A stretch of 64,000 nucleotides of DNA from Arachis hypogaea (GCF_003086295.3 NC_092044.1:76594024-76658023); one strand, 5' to 3'. Shown: positions 1 through 11,627, counted from the stretch's first letter. The notes: generated by a model from the letters alone, not told the origin. Numbers and translations: made by a program.

Positions 1-8
1 GCACCAAG

Positions 9-56
9 CTGGCGTTAAACGCCAGAAATGGGCACCAGCCCGGCGTTTAACGCCAG
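9..56. repeat. Two palindromes phased at 31 bp
   Basis: CTGGCGTTAAACGCCAG at 9-25 and a near-copy at 40-56 start exactly 31 bp apart. They are the end of the array that is seen in full at 50338-50578. Confidence 0.8.
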
Positions 57-178
57 GATTGGCAGGAGGAGCATTTTTGCTTGCCACTTGGTGCAGGGAT
101 GAATTATCCTTGACACCTCAGGATCTGTGGACCCCACAGGATCCCCACCTACCCCACCACTCTCTCTTCTTTCTTCTT

Positions 179-216
179 TTGCTCGAGGACGAGCAAACCT
201 TCTAAGTTTGGTGTGG
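179..216 (+). promoter_or_regulatory. RGGA hairpin 1 plus TAAGTTTGGTG motif
   Basis: Perfect 7-bp stem TTGCTCG/CGAGCAA (179-185, 190-196) closes an AGGA loop. The motif TAAGTTTGGTGTGG follows at 203-216, and the accessory ORF starts 36 bp later. The same module stands at 51042. Function is unknown. Confidence 0.75.
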
Positions 217-251
217 TAAAAGCGTTGCTTTTTGTTTCTCCATAACCATTT

Positions 252-579
252 ATGGCACCTAAGGCCGGAGAAACCTCTAGAAGGAGGAAGGGGAAGGCAA
301 AAGCTTCCACCTCCGAGCCATGGGAGATGGAGAGATTCATCTCAAGGGATGCACTTTCCTCCACAAAACTATTGGGAGCAAATCAACACCTCCCTAGGAG
401 AATTGAGTTCCAACATGGGACAACTAAGGGTGGAGCACCAAGAACATTCCGTCCTCCTCCATGAAATTAAAGAAGATCATAGAATCATGAGAGAGGAGCA
501 ACAAAGGCAAGGAAGAGACATTGAGGAGCTCAAGCACTCCATAAGATCTTCAAGAGGAAGAACAAGCCACCATCACTAA
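252..579 (+). pseudogene. Accessory ORF of Athila-type element, internally deleted
   Basis: The start MAPKAGE and the basic, serine-rich N-terminus match the ORF at 51115-52263 of element A. At 341-350 the sequence jumps from the N-terminal part to the C-terminal coiled-coil part. About 0.8 kb of the intact copy (roughly 51208-52035) is missing, and the join lies in a shared TCAAG-like stretch, which suggests a microhomology deletion. The deletion also shifts the frame: the N-terminal frame ends near 464 and the C-terminal part (HFPPQNYWEQ to the stop at 577-579) is in another frame. The lost middle is the part that resembles the 'putative plant transposon protein' domain. Non-functional. Confidence 0.8.
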
Positions 580-954
580 GGTGGACCCGTTCTTTAATCT
601 CCTTGTTCTTTATTTTCTATTTTTCGAATCTTTATGCTTATGTTTATCCATGTTTGTGTCTTATTACATGATCATTAGTATCTTAGTGTCTATGCCTTAA
701 AGCTATGAATGTCTTATGAATCCATCACCTCTCTTAAATGAAAAATGCTTTACTCACAAAAGAACAAGAAGTACAGGATTTCGAATTTATCCTTGAAACC
801 AGTTGAATTAGTTTGATGTGGTGACAATACTTTTTGTTTTCCGAATGAATGCTTGAACAGTGCATATGTCTTTTGAATTTGTTGTTTTGAGAATGTTAAA
901 ATTGTTGGCTCTTGAAAGAATGATGGAAAAAGAGAACTGTTATTGAGGATCTGA

Positions 955-1053
955 AAAATCATCAAAGTGATTCTTGAAGCAAGAAAAAGCAGTGAATACA
1001 AAAAAAAACAAAAAAAAGGAGAAGAAATAGAAGAAAAAGAAGGAAATAAAGTT
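955..1053 (+). other. A/G-rich tract between the two RGGA hairpins
   Basis: About 100 bases of almost only A and G. Comparable tracts lie at the same relative place in all other element families here (52640-52760, 40905-41010, 8080-8165, and on the minus strand near 29810-29895 and 61680-61790). Confidence 0.6.
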
Positions 1054-1457
1054 GTGATCCAAGGCAAAAAGAGTGTGCTTAAGAACCCTGGACACCTCTA
1101 ATTGGGGACTCTAGCAAAGCTGGGTCATAATCTGAAAAGGTTCACCCAAGTATGTGTCTGTGGCATGTATGTATCCGGTGGTAATACTGGATGACAGAGT
1201 GCTTTGGGCCACAGCCAAGACTCATGACATAGCTATGTTCAAGAATCATTATACTTAACTAGGAGAATCAATAACATTATCTGAGTTCTGAGTTCCTATA
1301 GATGCCAATCATTCTGAACTTCAAAGGATAGAGTGAGGTGCCAAAACTGTTCGGAAGCAAAAAGCTACTAGTCCCGCTCATCTAATTGGAGCTGAGTTTC
1401 CTTGATATTTTGGAGTCTATAGTATATTCTCTTCTTTTTATCCTAATTGATTTTCAG

Positions 1458-1494
1458 TTGCTTGGGGACAAGCAACAATTTAAGTTTGGTGTTG
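1458..1494 (+). promoter_or_regulatory. RGGA hairpin 2 and LTR-proximal TTTAAGTTTGGTGTTG
   Basis: Stem TTGCTTG/CAAGCAA (1458-1464, 1469-1475) with loop GGGA, followed by TTTAAGTTTGGTGTTG that abuts the LTR at 1495. This is where the polypurine tract is expected, yet the sequence is G/T-rich rather than pure purine. Confidence 0.75.
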
Positions 1495-2995
1495 TGATGA
1501 GCGGATAATTTGTACGCTTTTTGGCACTGTTTTTAGTATGATCTAGTTGGTTTTTAGTATATTTTTGTTAGTTTTTAGTTAAAATTCACTTTTCTGGACT
1601 TTACTATGAGTTTGTGTGTTTTTCTGTGATTTCAGGTATTTTCTGGCTGAAATTGAGGGACCTGAGCAAAAATCTGATTCAGAGACTGAAAAGGCCTGCA
1701 GATGCTGTTGGATTCTGACCTCCCTGCACTCGAAGTGGATTTTCTGGAGCTACAGAAGCCCAATTGGCGCGCTCTCAACGGCGTGGAAAGTAGACATCCT
1801 GGGCTTTCCAGCAATATATGATAGTCCATACTTTGCTCAAGATTTGATGGCCCAAACCGGCGTTCAAAGTCACCCTCAGAATTTCCAGCGTTAAACGCCG
1901 GAACTGGCATAAAAATTGGAGTTAAACGCCCAAACTGGCACCAAAGCTGGCGTTTAACTCCAGAAAGAGTCTCTACATGAAAATGCTTCAATGCTCAGCC
2001 CAAGCACACACCAAGTGGGCCCGGAAGTGGATTTTTATGTCATTTACTCATTTCTGTATACCCTAGGTTACTAGTTCACTATTAATAGGATCTTTTGACA
2101 TTGTATCTATACTGGATGACACTTTACACGTTTCTTGGTGTACCTTCCACGGCATGAGTCTCTAAACCCTATGGTTGGGGGTGAGGAGCTCTGCTGTGTC
2201 TTGATGGATTAATACTGTTTCTCATTCAATCATGCTTGCTTCCATTCTAAGATATCACTTGTTCCTAAATCGGATGAATGTGATGATCCGTGACACTCAT
2301 CATCATTCTCAACTATGAACGTGTGCCTGACAACCACCTCCATTCTACCTTAGATTAAGTAGATATCTCTTGGATTCTTTAACCGGAATCTTCATGGTAT
2401 AAGCTAGAACTGATGGCGGCATTCAAGAGAATCCGGAAGGTCTAAACCTTGTCTGTGGTATTCTGAGTAGGATTCAATGATTGAATGACTGTGACGAGCT
2501 TCAAACTCCTGAGGGCGGGACGTTAGTGACAGACGCAAAAGAATCACTGGATTCTATTCCGGCCTAATTGAGAACCGACAGATGGATAGCCGTGCCGTGA
2601 CAGGGTGCGTTGAACATTTCCACTGAGAGGATGGGAGGTAGCCACTGACAACGGTGAAACCCTTGCATACAGCTTGCCATGGAAGGAGCCTTGCGTGCTT
2701 GAAGAAGAAGACAGTAGGAAAGCAGAGATTCAGAAGATGGAGCATCTCCAAAACCTCAACTTATTCTCCATTACTGCAAAACAAGTACTTATTTCATGTT
2801 CTTTTACTTTTCACAATCAACCCTGATAGTTATTGATATCCTGACTAAGATTTACAAGATAACCATAGCTTGCTTCAAGCCGACAATCTCCGTGGGATCG
2901 ACCCTTACTCACGTAAGGTATTACTTGGACGACCCAGTGCACTTGCTGGTTAGTTGTGCGGGATTGCAAAAGTGTGATTGCAATTTCGTGCACCA
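1495..2995 (+). repeat. 3' LTR of the FIDEL-like element
   Basis: Starts TGATGAGCGG and ends TTTCGTGCACCA, the same termini class as the LTRs at 4626, 32881, 53354 and 56785. Length 1501 bp. It contains a GGCGTTTAACTCC-type palindromic zone near 1890-1965. The TATA-like stretch at about 2081 is degenerate (TATTAATAGG) compared with TATAAATA in the other copies. The 23 bases after it (2996-3018) are flank up to the gap. Confidence 0.85.
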
Positions 2996-3018
2996 GCCCT
3001 CCTATCCATTGATGCTCA

Positions 3019-4018
3019 NNNNNNNNNNNNNNNNNNNNNNNNNNNNNNNNNNNNNNNNNNNNNNNNNNNNNNNNNNNNNNNNNNNNNNNNNNNNNNNNNN
3101 NNNNNNNNNNNNNNNNNNNNNNNNNNNNNNNNNNNNNNNNNNNNNNNNNNNNNNNNNNNNNNNNNNNNNNNNNNNNNNNNNNNNNNNNNNNNNNNNNNNN
3201 NNNNNNNNNNNNNNNNNNNNNNNNNNNNNNNNNNNNNNNNNNNNNNNNNNNNNNNNNNNNNNNNNNNNNNNNNNNNNNNNNNNNNNNNNNNNNNNNNNNN
3301 NNNNNNNNNNNNNNNNNNNNNNNNNNNNNNNNNNNNNNNNNNNNNNNNNNNNNNNNNNNNNNNNNNNNNNNNNNNNNNNNNNNNNNNNNNNNNNNNNNNN
3401 NNNNNNNNNNNNNNNNNNNNNNNNNNNNNNNNNNNNNNNNNNNNNNNNNNNNNNNNNNNNNNNNNNNNNNNNNNNNNNNNNNNNNNNNNNNNNNNNNNNN
3501 NNNNNNNNNNNNNNNNNNNNNNNNNNNNNNNNNNNNNNNNNNNNNNNNNNNNNNNNNNNNNNNNNNNNNNNNNNNNNNNNNNNNNNNNNNNNNNNNNNNN
3601 NNNNNNNNNNNNNNNNNNNNNNNNNNNNNNNNNNNNNNNNNNNNNNNNNNNNNNNNNNNNNNNNNNNNNNNNNNNNNNNNNNNNNNNNNNNNNNNNNNNN
3701 NNNNNNNNNNNNNNNNNNNNNNNNNNNNNNNNNNNNNNNNNNNNNNNNNNNNNNNNNNNNNNNNNNNNNNNNNNNNNNNNNNNNNNNNNNNNNNNNNNNN
3801 NNNNNNNNNNNNNNNNNNNNNNNNNNNNNNNNNNNNNNNNNNNNNNNNNNNNNNNNNNNNNNNNNNNNNNNNNNNNNNNNNNNNNNNNNNNNNNNNNNNN
3901 NNNNNNNNNNNNNNNNNNNNNNNNNNNNNNNNNNNNNNNNNNNNNNNNNNNNNNNNNNNNNNNNNNNNNNNNNNNNNNNNNNNNNNNNNNNNNNNNNNNN
4001 NNNNNNNNNNNNNNNNNN
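3019..4018. other. Assembly gap (1000 N)
   Basis: Exactly 1000 unknown bases, a typical fixed-size placeholder, so the real length is unknown. It lies between two FIDEL-like copies in opposite orientation, a context prone to assembly collapse. Any reading frame across it is an artefact. Confidence 0.98.
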
Positions 4019-4601
4019 GAGAGAAAAATTAAAAACGTCATTTTTGTGTTTTTCTCTTTTCTTTATGGATCAAAACAAAGAATGCATGCAAGAACACTAT
4101 GAATGTCAAGATGAACACCAAGAACACTATGAAGATCATGATGAACATCAAGAACATAATTTTGAAAGATTTTTGATGCAAAGAAAACATGCAAGACACC
4201 AAACTTAGAAATCTTTAATGCATGGACTCTAACAAACAAAAAAATGAATATGAAAAACAACAAACAACACAAAACAAGAAAACATCAAGATCAAACAAGA
4301 AGACTTGTCAAGAACAACTTGAAGATCATGAAGAACACCATGAATGCATGAATTTTCGAAAAATGCAAGAAAATTTTTTTAAAGCATGCAATTGACACCA
4401 AACTTAAAAGTTGACTCAAGACTCAAACAAGAAACACAAAATATTTTTGGTTTTTATGATTTTATGATTTTTTGGTATTTTCTTTATTTATTTTCGAAAA
4501 AAAAGGAAAAAAAATTTTGAAAAATTTTTGAAAACAAAACAAAAAGAAAATTACCTAATCTGAGCAACAAGATGAACCGTTAGTTGTCCATACTCGAACA
4601 A

Positions 4602-4619
4602 TCCCCGGCAACGGTGCCA
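4602..4619 (-). other. Primer binding site, tRNA-Asp type, one mismatch
   Basis: The plus strand reads TCCCCGGCAACGGTGCCA, which equals the 3' end of plant tRNA-Asp apart from one base (GGTG for GGCG). Six bases separate it from the LTR. Confidence 0.8.
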
Positions 4620-4625
4620 AAAACT

Positions 4626-6291
4626 TGGTGGACGAAATTGTGATTCGTACTCTTTGTACTTGTATGAAATTTAATTCGAGATAATAGCTCTTTACTATGT
4701 GTGGTCACAACTCCGTTCAACTAACCAGCAAGTGTACTGGGTCGTCCAAGTAATAAACCTTACGTGAGTAAGGGTCGATTCCACAGAGATTGTTGGTATG
4801 AAGCAAGCTATGGTCATCTTGTAAATCTCAGTCAGGCGGATTTAAATAAATTATGGAATTTGGAAAACCAAATAATAGTAATTAAACATAAAATAAGGAT
4901 AAAGTTACTCATGTATTTCCATGATGGGAATTTCAGATAGGCGTATGGAGATGTTGTGCTCCTCCTGAATCTCTTCTTTCCTACTGCTTTTATCCAATTT
5001 TATCACTCCCTTCTATGGCAAGCTGTATGTAGGGCATCACCGTTGTCAATGGCTACATCCCATCCTCTCAGTGAAAAAGGTCCAAATGCTCTGTCACAGC
5101 ACGGCTAATCATCTGTCGGTTCTCAATCAGGTTGGAGTAGAATCCCTTGATTCTTTTGCGTCTGTCATTAACGCCCAGCCTTTAGGAGTTTGAAGCTCGT
5201 CACAGTCATTCAATTCCGGAATCCTACTCGGAATACCACAGACAAGGTTAGACCTTCCGGATTCCCATGCATGCCGCCATCAATTCTAGCTTATACCACG
5301 AAGATTCTGATTAAGGAATCCAAGAGATATGCGCCCGGTCTAGGGTAGAACGGAAGTGGTTGTCAATCACGCGCGTTCATAGGTGAGAATGATGATGAGT
5401 GTCACGGATCATCACATTCATCAAATTGAAGTGCAACGAATATCTTAGAATAGGAATAATTCGAATTGGATAGAAAATAATAGTAATTGCATTGAAACTT
5501 GAGGTACAGCAGAGCTCCACACCCTTAATCTATGGTGTGTAGAAACTCCACCGTTGAAAATACATAAGTGAAAGGTTCAGGCATGGCCGAATGGCCAGCC
5601 CCCCAAAACGTGATCAATAGTCTCCTCAGATGAAGAATAAAATAAAACTGAGACCAAAGATGTCTAATACAATAGTAAATTATCCTATTTATACTAGACT
5701 AGCTACTAGGGTTTACATGAGTAAGTAATTGATGCATAAATCCACTTTCGGGGCCTACTTGGTGTGTGTTTGGGCTGAGCTTGATCTATCCACGAGCTTA
5801 GGCTTCTTTTGGAGTTGAACGCCAAGTTGTAACGTGTTTTGGGCGTTCAACTCCGGGTCGTGACGTGTTTCTGGCGTTTTACTCCAGACAGCAACATGGA
5901 ACTGGCGTTGAGCGCCAGTTTACGTCATCAATTCCCAAATAAAGTATGGACTATTATATATTGCTGGAAAGCTCTGGATATCTACTTTCCAACGCCGTTG
6001 AGAGCGCGCCATTTGGAGTTTTGTAGCTCCAGAAAATTCATTTTGAGTGCAGGGAGGTCAGATTCCAACAGCATCAGCAGTCCTTTGTCAGCCTCCTATC
6101 AGAGTTTTGCTCAAGTCCCTCAATTTCAGCCAGAAATTACCTGAAATCACAGAAAAATACACAAACTCATAGTAAAGTCCAGAAATGTGAATTTAACATA
6201 AAACTAATGAAAACATCCCTAAAAGTAGCTTGAACTTACTAAAAACTACCTAAAAACAATGCCAAAAAGCGTATAAATTATCCGCTCATCA
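4626..6291 (-). repeat. 5' LTR, FIDEL-like (minus strand)
   Basis: In minus sense it starts TGATGAGCGG (at 6291) and ends GTCCACCA (at 4626); 1666 bp. A minus-strand TATAAATA box lies at 5686-5693. The palindromic GGCGTT zone is at about 5805-5925. It lacks the 49-bp and about 85-bp tandem duplications found in the LTRs of element A. Confidence 0.85.
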
Positions 6292-7314
6292 ATTACCAAT
6301 CTTGTTTACTGTTTACTATTGCTGCTTATTGATAGGATGTTAGTTTAACATCATTATTGTTAATTGTCATTGTTGCATTCTTTGTTGAGGTTATATTTGA
6401 TTACTTGGTTCGGAACTTTTCATGTTTAATGCTTTTGAATACCAAGTACATGTGACATTGCCTTTAAGCTTCTTAAGTCTTTGAATTGCATGTTTTGGCC
6501 ACCATGCATTCATCATCCATTGGTAGGCAATTGTATATTATCATTTCATTTTTTTTAGGTGATGCTTGTTTATGATTCACCTTATTCACATCACCTATTT
6601 CATGCATTGAGATTTTGGAATTGTGAAATTGGATCGAAAGCTTACCTAGTGACATATTTTTGAGCTTTGTAAAGCTTTGCGAACCATGCTTGCTATGTGA
6701 TTGATTTCCGCTTCCATATTCCTTTTTCCTAAGTTCCATAGCATCCATGTGTTTCACCTCTATGTCACTAAGGTGTTGCAACAACTTCAATATGTGTCAT
6801 TGTTTGTTATGTAAGTTTCATATATACCATTTTGTTCACTAAGTTACTTACACATCAATCAATGTCCATGCACTATCTAATTTCACAATTGCTTGATTAA
6901 TTGCTTGAATGCTTCCATGCCTCTTCACTATTTGTTTGGTTAACTTACCCTACAAGTCTTTTGAAGTACCTCAAGCACACTAGAATAAACGAAGTGCATA
7001 CCTCTTTTGTATAATTGTGACATGGGTTTTAATTACTAGGGTGTGAGTTCTAAAACCGCATGCAAGTTAGGACCCACACACCTATTTTTCATCAATGTCA
7101 CACTAATTCACCCACTCAATTCTAGTGATTTACCTCATTCCAACAATTTACGCTTCCTTTCTTGCACATTCACTTTTCTTACTATCCTATTTTCTATTAT
7201 TCAGGATGAATCATCACAAGCAAAAATGGAAGCGGGAGTAGAACACGCAGCAACCGGTTGATCTACCAGCTGAAGGTAGCAACTCGGAAGGTCGCTGTAC
7301 CCCCTTGCTCATCT

Positions 7315-7362
7315 TTGAGTACACCGAGGATGGTGCAAACTTTTAAGTGTGGGGAGGTCATC
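7315..7362 (+). promoter_or_regulatory. RGGA hairpin 1 of family C plus TTTTAAGTGTGGGGAGG
   Basis: Stem CACCG/TGGTG (7322-7326, 7331-7335; last pair G-T) with loop AGGA, then TTTTAAGTGTGGGGAGG. It stands about 1.5 kb before the LTR. The equivalent in D (30638-30653) and G (62551-62568) has full G-C pairing. Confidence 0.7.
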
Positions 7363-8079
7363 CGACCACTCGGCGTTTTTGGGTAACAAGTTTCTAATCC
7401 CAACACTTTTACATTTCATTTTAGGATTTTTAGTTGCATTTTCTTGTTTTGCATATGTATATATTAAACTTAGTCAAAATCATGATATTTTCCAAGAATT
7501 TTATCTATAGGACACCCCAATTGATTGAAAAAAAAATTTTTTAGAACTTGCTTGAATTATACAATTGTGGATCATGTTTTTGAGCTAAGAACACAAGCAT
7601 GTGAGATTTGAGCCTAATTGTGTGGTTACATCATATAGCCACTTATTTTCATTCTTGTGTGCATTATTCTCTTTCTATGATTGTAATCTTTGATTTGTTT
7701 GATTCTATATGTCCATTATTTTGTGTATACATGCAGTTATATGATTGAGGCCATCGTTTCAATTAGCTCACTTACCCAAATAGCCTACCTTTTATCTTCC
7801 ATTGTTAACCAATCTTGAGCCTATGCTTAACCCATTTGTTCTTAATTTTAGCACATTACAAGCTTAAAGCGGAAAACAATAAATGTCCTTATTTAGATCT
7901 TTGATTAGCTTAGGCTAGTGAGAGTGCTTATCATTCAAGTTTGGGAGAGTTGGGAACATTGGTTGGGATAAAAGTGTGTTTTTATATTTTTTGTCAAAAT
8001 TTTGGGAAATTGGATACATACTCATGTATTAATCATGTGTAAACCGTATGCATTGATGTTCTTGTATATATTTTAGTTG

Positions 8080-8192
8080 AAAAGAAAAAAAATGAGAAAA
8101 ACAAAATATATATATATATATATATATCAAAAGAAAAAAATAGAAAAGAAAGAAAAAGAAAAGCAATAAGAATGGGACAAAATGCCCCAAGT
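8080..8192 (+). other. A/G-rich tract, TA microsatellite and GGGACAAAATGCCCC block
   Basis: A-rich purine stretch with a short AT dinucleotide run at about 8106-8127, followed by GGGACAAAATGCCCC near 8176. The last block recurs in minus orientation near 29783 and 61673 in elements D and G. Confidence 0.6.
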
Positions 8193-8810
8193 AAAGCTTA
8201 ATAAGAATCAATGCATATGTGTGGTGATAAAAAAGAGAATGCATGAGTGTATGTGAAAAGTGAAGAATGGGTAGTTAGGTTAGCTTTGAATTGTATAGGT
8301 TGTCATAGGTTAGGTGGGAAGTTTAGGTTAATCAAAGATTCAAATTCTAGTCCACTTGACCATATGCATCCTTACCTTGACCCTAGCCCCATTACAACCT
8401 ATGGGAAAGACCTCATGATATTTGTATGCATGCATGAAATAATTGTTGATTGTTAGATGAAAAACAAATCTTGAAAAGCATGATTAGGGGAGAATTGAGT
8501 GAATCAACCCTATACACTTGAGTGCCTAGAGCGGATACACATCCGGTGAGGGTTCGATCGCTCAATTACATGCCTCTACCCATGATCATCTTTTCTTGCA
8601 AGTTTGTAAAATCTTTCAATGATTCAATTCAATTGTTAGTTGATTTGATTGCTATTGCCTTAGCCCTTGTGCTTGCATATGTATTCTTGGAAGTTGACTT
8701 ATTTTGACCAAGTAGTTGCATTCATGTAGATAGATTGCATATAGATAGGTTGCATGTAGTTAGTTTGCATTGAATAAATGTTGATACCACTTTGCTTCTT
8801 TCTTGATTTT

Positions 8811-8847
8811 AGCATGAGGACATGCTTAGTTTAAGTGTGGGGAGATT
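8811..8847 (+). promoter_or_regulatory. RGGA hairpin 2 and polypurine tract of family C
   Basis: Stem AGCATG/CATGCT (8811-8816, 8821-8826) with loop AGGA. TTTAAGTGTGGGGAGATT follows and abuts the LTR start at 8848. The G-rich purine run is a plausible plus-strand primer. Confidence 0.8.
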
Positions 8848-10543
8848 TGATAAACCCCAGTTTTGTGGTTTATCTTGTGCTTAATTTGGGGGATTTTATC
8901 ACCTTTTCCCACATTTATTCAATGAAATAGCATGGTTTTGCAATTCTCCCTTGATTTGTGCTTAAATGTGAAAACATGCTTTTCAGGCCTTAAAATAGAT
9001 AAATTCAATTCACTTTAATTCCATTCGATACTTTGATGTATTTGTTGAGTGATTTCAGATTCATAGGATAAGTATTGGATGGAAGAAGTGAGGAGAAAAG
9101 CATGTAAATGGGAGAACTCATGAAGAAATGAAGGAACGTAAAGCTGTCAAGCCTGACCTCTTCACACTCAAATGACCATAACTTGAGCTACAGAGATTCA
9201 AATGAGGCGGTTCCAGTTGCGTTGAAAAGCTAACATCCGGGGCTTCGAAATAATATAAAATTTTCCATAGTTGCTTCACGTCTAAGGGACGCGCACGTGC
9301 AATGTACGCGTGCACGCCGATTGAGCACGTGGTTCACTAAAGTGAAATCGTGGCCAGCAAATTGTAGAGCATTTTGGGCCCAACCCAACTCATTTCCAAT
9401 GCTATTTCATGCAGATTTCAAGCTTGGGTAAAGGGGGAGCAATTATTTGTAGCATTAGCATCATGTAGGTTAGTTTCTATAGAGAGAAGCTCCCTCTTCT
9501 CTCTAGAATTAGGTTAGGTTTAGGTTAATTCTTCTAGATTTAAATCCAATTTCATGTTTCCATCTCATTTCTTTTATGATTTCTTACTTCTACCCTTTCA
9601 TTCTCATGATTTGTAATGTTAATTTCTCTTTTATGTTCATGGATGCTCTTGTTGGATTTGATTTATTTTCAATGCAATTTAATGTTTGATGTTTCTTTTA
9701 ATTGTTAATTTGAGTTGTGAATTTACTTTTCTTGCAATTTGTAGTTGGTAGATTTTATCATTTTTTGCAATTTACCATGCTTTCCATGTATGCCTTCCAA
9801 GTGTTTGACAAAATTCTTGGAAGGATGTTAGAGTAGATTTTGAGTATTCTTGGTTTGGAAAGAGTAATTAGGCAATCTTGAGTCATGAAAACCCAACTCA
9901 TGTTGGTGATCTAGAGTTGTTAGCTAATATTGTTTCCATTGACGCTAATCTTTTGCTAATTTAATTAGTAAATTGATTAGGACTTTTGAATTGAGATTAG
10001 CTATCTTATTAGACTTTTTCTCGTGGAAGATAATTTGATACCTTCTTCCAATGTTGGAGATGACGTAATAAGATAAATTCTTATTTATTATTGTGATATG
10101 ATTGATTAATCTTGTTTGACATTCTCCCTATGTGAAGATGACATGATACCTTCTTCCATTTGATTGGAGTTAACTAAATAAGATGAATTAATCATTGTAT
10201 GACTAGGATAGAAAGCCTATGATCTCAACCCTTGCCATGAATGTCTCTCTTTATCACTTGCTTTCTTTAATTGCTTGCTTGATTTACTTCTTGTCATTTA
10301 ATTTCTTGCCTTCTTATCAATCAAAACCCTATATACCCCTCATAGCCAATAATCATACATTTCATTGCAATTCCTTGTGAGATGACCCAGAGTCCAAATA
10401 CTCCGGTTAATTCTTATTTGGGGTTTGTTAATTATGACAAAACCAAAATTTAATTTGGTGCGAGAGTTGTTTGTCGGTTGGGAACTATACTACCAACGGA
10501 ATTATTTTGTGTGAAATTCCTAACCAACACAATTCTTGTGTCA
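8848..10543 (+). repeat. 3' LTR of family C
   Basis: Starts TGATAAACCCCAG, ends at about 10543 in TTGTGTCA (end inferred by matching the LTR end of element G). About 1696 bp. It holds a CpG-rich palindromic patch at 9287-9336 (ACGCGCACGTGC, ACGCGTGCACGC). The flank GACCC after it may be a target duplication whose partner is not visible. Confidence 0.7.
9287..9336. repeat. CpG-rich palindromic patch in the family-C LTR
   Basis: A dense group of CG dinucleotides in ACGCG/CACGTG palindromes within AT-rich DNA. It is the LTR counterpart of the arrays in D and G. Confidence 0.65.
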
Positions 10544-10781
10544 GACCCCGAACAGGAGCATCTGTGGGAATCCTCCCTGGCGAGGATCTACAAGTAATCA
10601 ATGCCATGTGACGAATACTTCAGGGAACCATCGGGTCGGTCCTCGACCATCCTTCGACAATAGGAAATCAATCGTGATGGCTGGTTCGGGGATGTGATGA
10701 ACTCCCCCAAGCTGAGATAAAATCCTGTCAACCTAATGCCATTCAATTGACGCAAAGTATATCAACGCAGTAGTTGACTTC
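10544..10781. other. Unassigned stretch
   Basis: Follows the family-C LTR. Moderate GC, no convincing ORF, no repeat that I recognise elsewhere in the window. Confidence 0.4.
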
Positions 10782-10995
10782 TGTAACGACCCAATTTCTA
10801 GTATGACATGTTCATACCGAAACATCAAGCGTTACCAACTTAAAATTACACTGACACTATTATTAATAATATCAAGCTTGAAATCGTGTTAATGGAACTC
10901 GATTTTTATGAAAAACCTTTTTAAAGAAAATAAAATTGCAACTAAAGAAAAATGCGAGATTACGCAAACAAAAGAGATAAACAGATACATACACA

Positions 10996-11033
<38 letters not shown>

Positions 11034-11205
11034 CCAAAGAACGAAAAGTTAGTTACTCCCTCTTAGTCATGAACATATATACAACTCAAAATATCTCCAA
11101 GGTTTGGCCCATATAGAAAGCCTCCTAATCTAATGCCCAGACTAGCCTAGTCTTCTAACCTAATCTCTCGAAAAACAAAAGTGAGAGTCTAAGACACAAG
11201 AAATA

Positions 11206-11492
11206 CTAAACCAAAGACCTGACAAAAGAAGATGCTGATGTCGCTACCAAATCGTTATCAGAAGTCAAGTCCATGATCTCTATGTCCATATCGCGATTGT
11301 CATCATCCTCAGAAGTCAGATCCACAATCTCAATCTCCTCATCAGAGTGCTCCTCCTCAACGTCCTCGTCGTCAGAAATAACGATGACATCTAGTGTGCT
11401 CTTGGGACTACCATCACTGCTATCGCCTGCGGAAGTTGTACCACTAGGAGAAATATGGTCAATTGCTAAGGGCTGACCACAAGCTGTGGCAA
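11206..11492 (-). pseudogene. Acidic ORF remnant with three SUMO-interaction-like motifs
   Basis: An open frame without ATG, stopped upstream by TAG and ending at 11206. It encodes a serine/acidic tail with VIVISDDED (about 11360-11390), EIVDLTSEDDD (about 11304-11340) and EIMDLTSDND (about 11251-11286). Hydrophobic cores of the form I-x-D-L-T followed by acidic residues are the classical shape of SUMO-interaction motifs. The frame differs from that of the ORF at 11628-11885 just upstream, so a frameshift separates them if they were once one protein. I do not recognise the protein. Confidence 0.45.
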
Positions 11493-11627
11493 AAGTCTAG
11501 GCTCTATGGTTAAAGGGTCAGAGGAGCAAGTAGAAAGCGACTCTATCGACATATCCAATCCTACTGGGGGAGACTCAAGGATGTAGTCATCGATAATATG
11601 GCCAGGCTCAGGCACCACCTAACTATC

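Larger units (their letters stand above)
1..2995 (+). mobile_element. FIDEL-like (Athila-type) LTR element, 3' part, cut by window edge
   Basis: Seen: the order palindromes, RGGA hairpin, accessory ORF, A-rich tract, second RGGA hairpin and LTR matches the 3' half of the complete element at 32881-55152 in the same orientation. The LTR starts TGATGAGCGG at 1495 and ends in CACCA at 2995. The 3' flank begins GCCCT, the expected position of the target duplication; the 5' partner is outside the window. The accessory ORF is internally deleted, so this copy is older or more damaged than element A. The FIDEL name is from memory of Arachis elements and is an inference. Confidence 0.85.
4019..6291 (-). 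mobile_element. FIDEL-like element, 5' end (minus strand)
   Basis: In minus orientation: 5' LTR at 6291-4626, a primer binding site at 4619-4602 and the start of the A/T-rich leader (4601-4019), which enters the gap. The leader matches 34703-35300 of element A, including the GTTCTTGGTGTTCATC-like repeats. The right flank ATTAC (6292-6296) would be one copy of the target duplication; the other lies in or beyond the gap. The insertion splits the family-C element. Confidence 0.8.
6292..10543 (+). mobile_element. Family-C LTR element, 3' part
   Basis: The internal region 6292-8847 matches, in order, the minus-strand internal region of element G (about 63300-61013): for example the ATACCAAGTACATGT stretch near 6439, the TGGATC-type ORF remnant before 7322 and the GGGACAAAATGCCCC block near 8176. 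The 3' LTR follows at 8848. No long ORF is seen. The part upstream of 6292 was separated by the minus-strand FIDEL-like insertion. It is non-coding in what is visible. Confidence 0.75.

Noticed and set aside
2796..4208. Long ORFs across the gap on both strands
   Set aside because: They consist mostly of unknown residues from the 1000 N and have no biological support.
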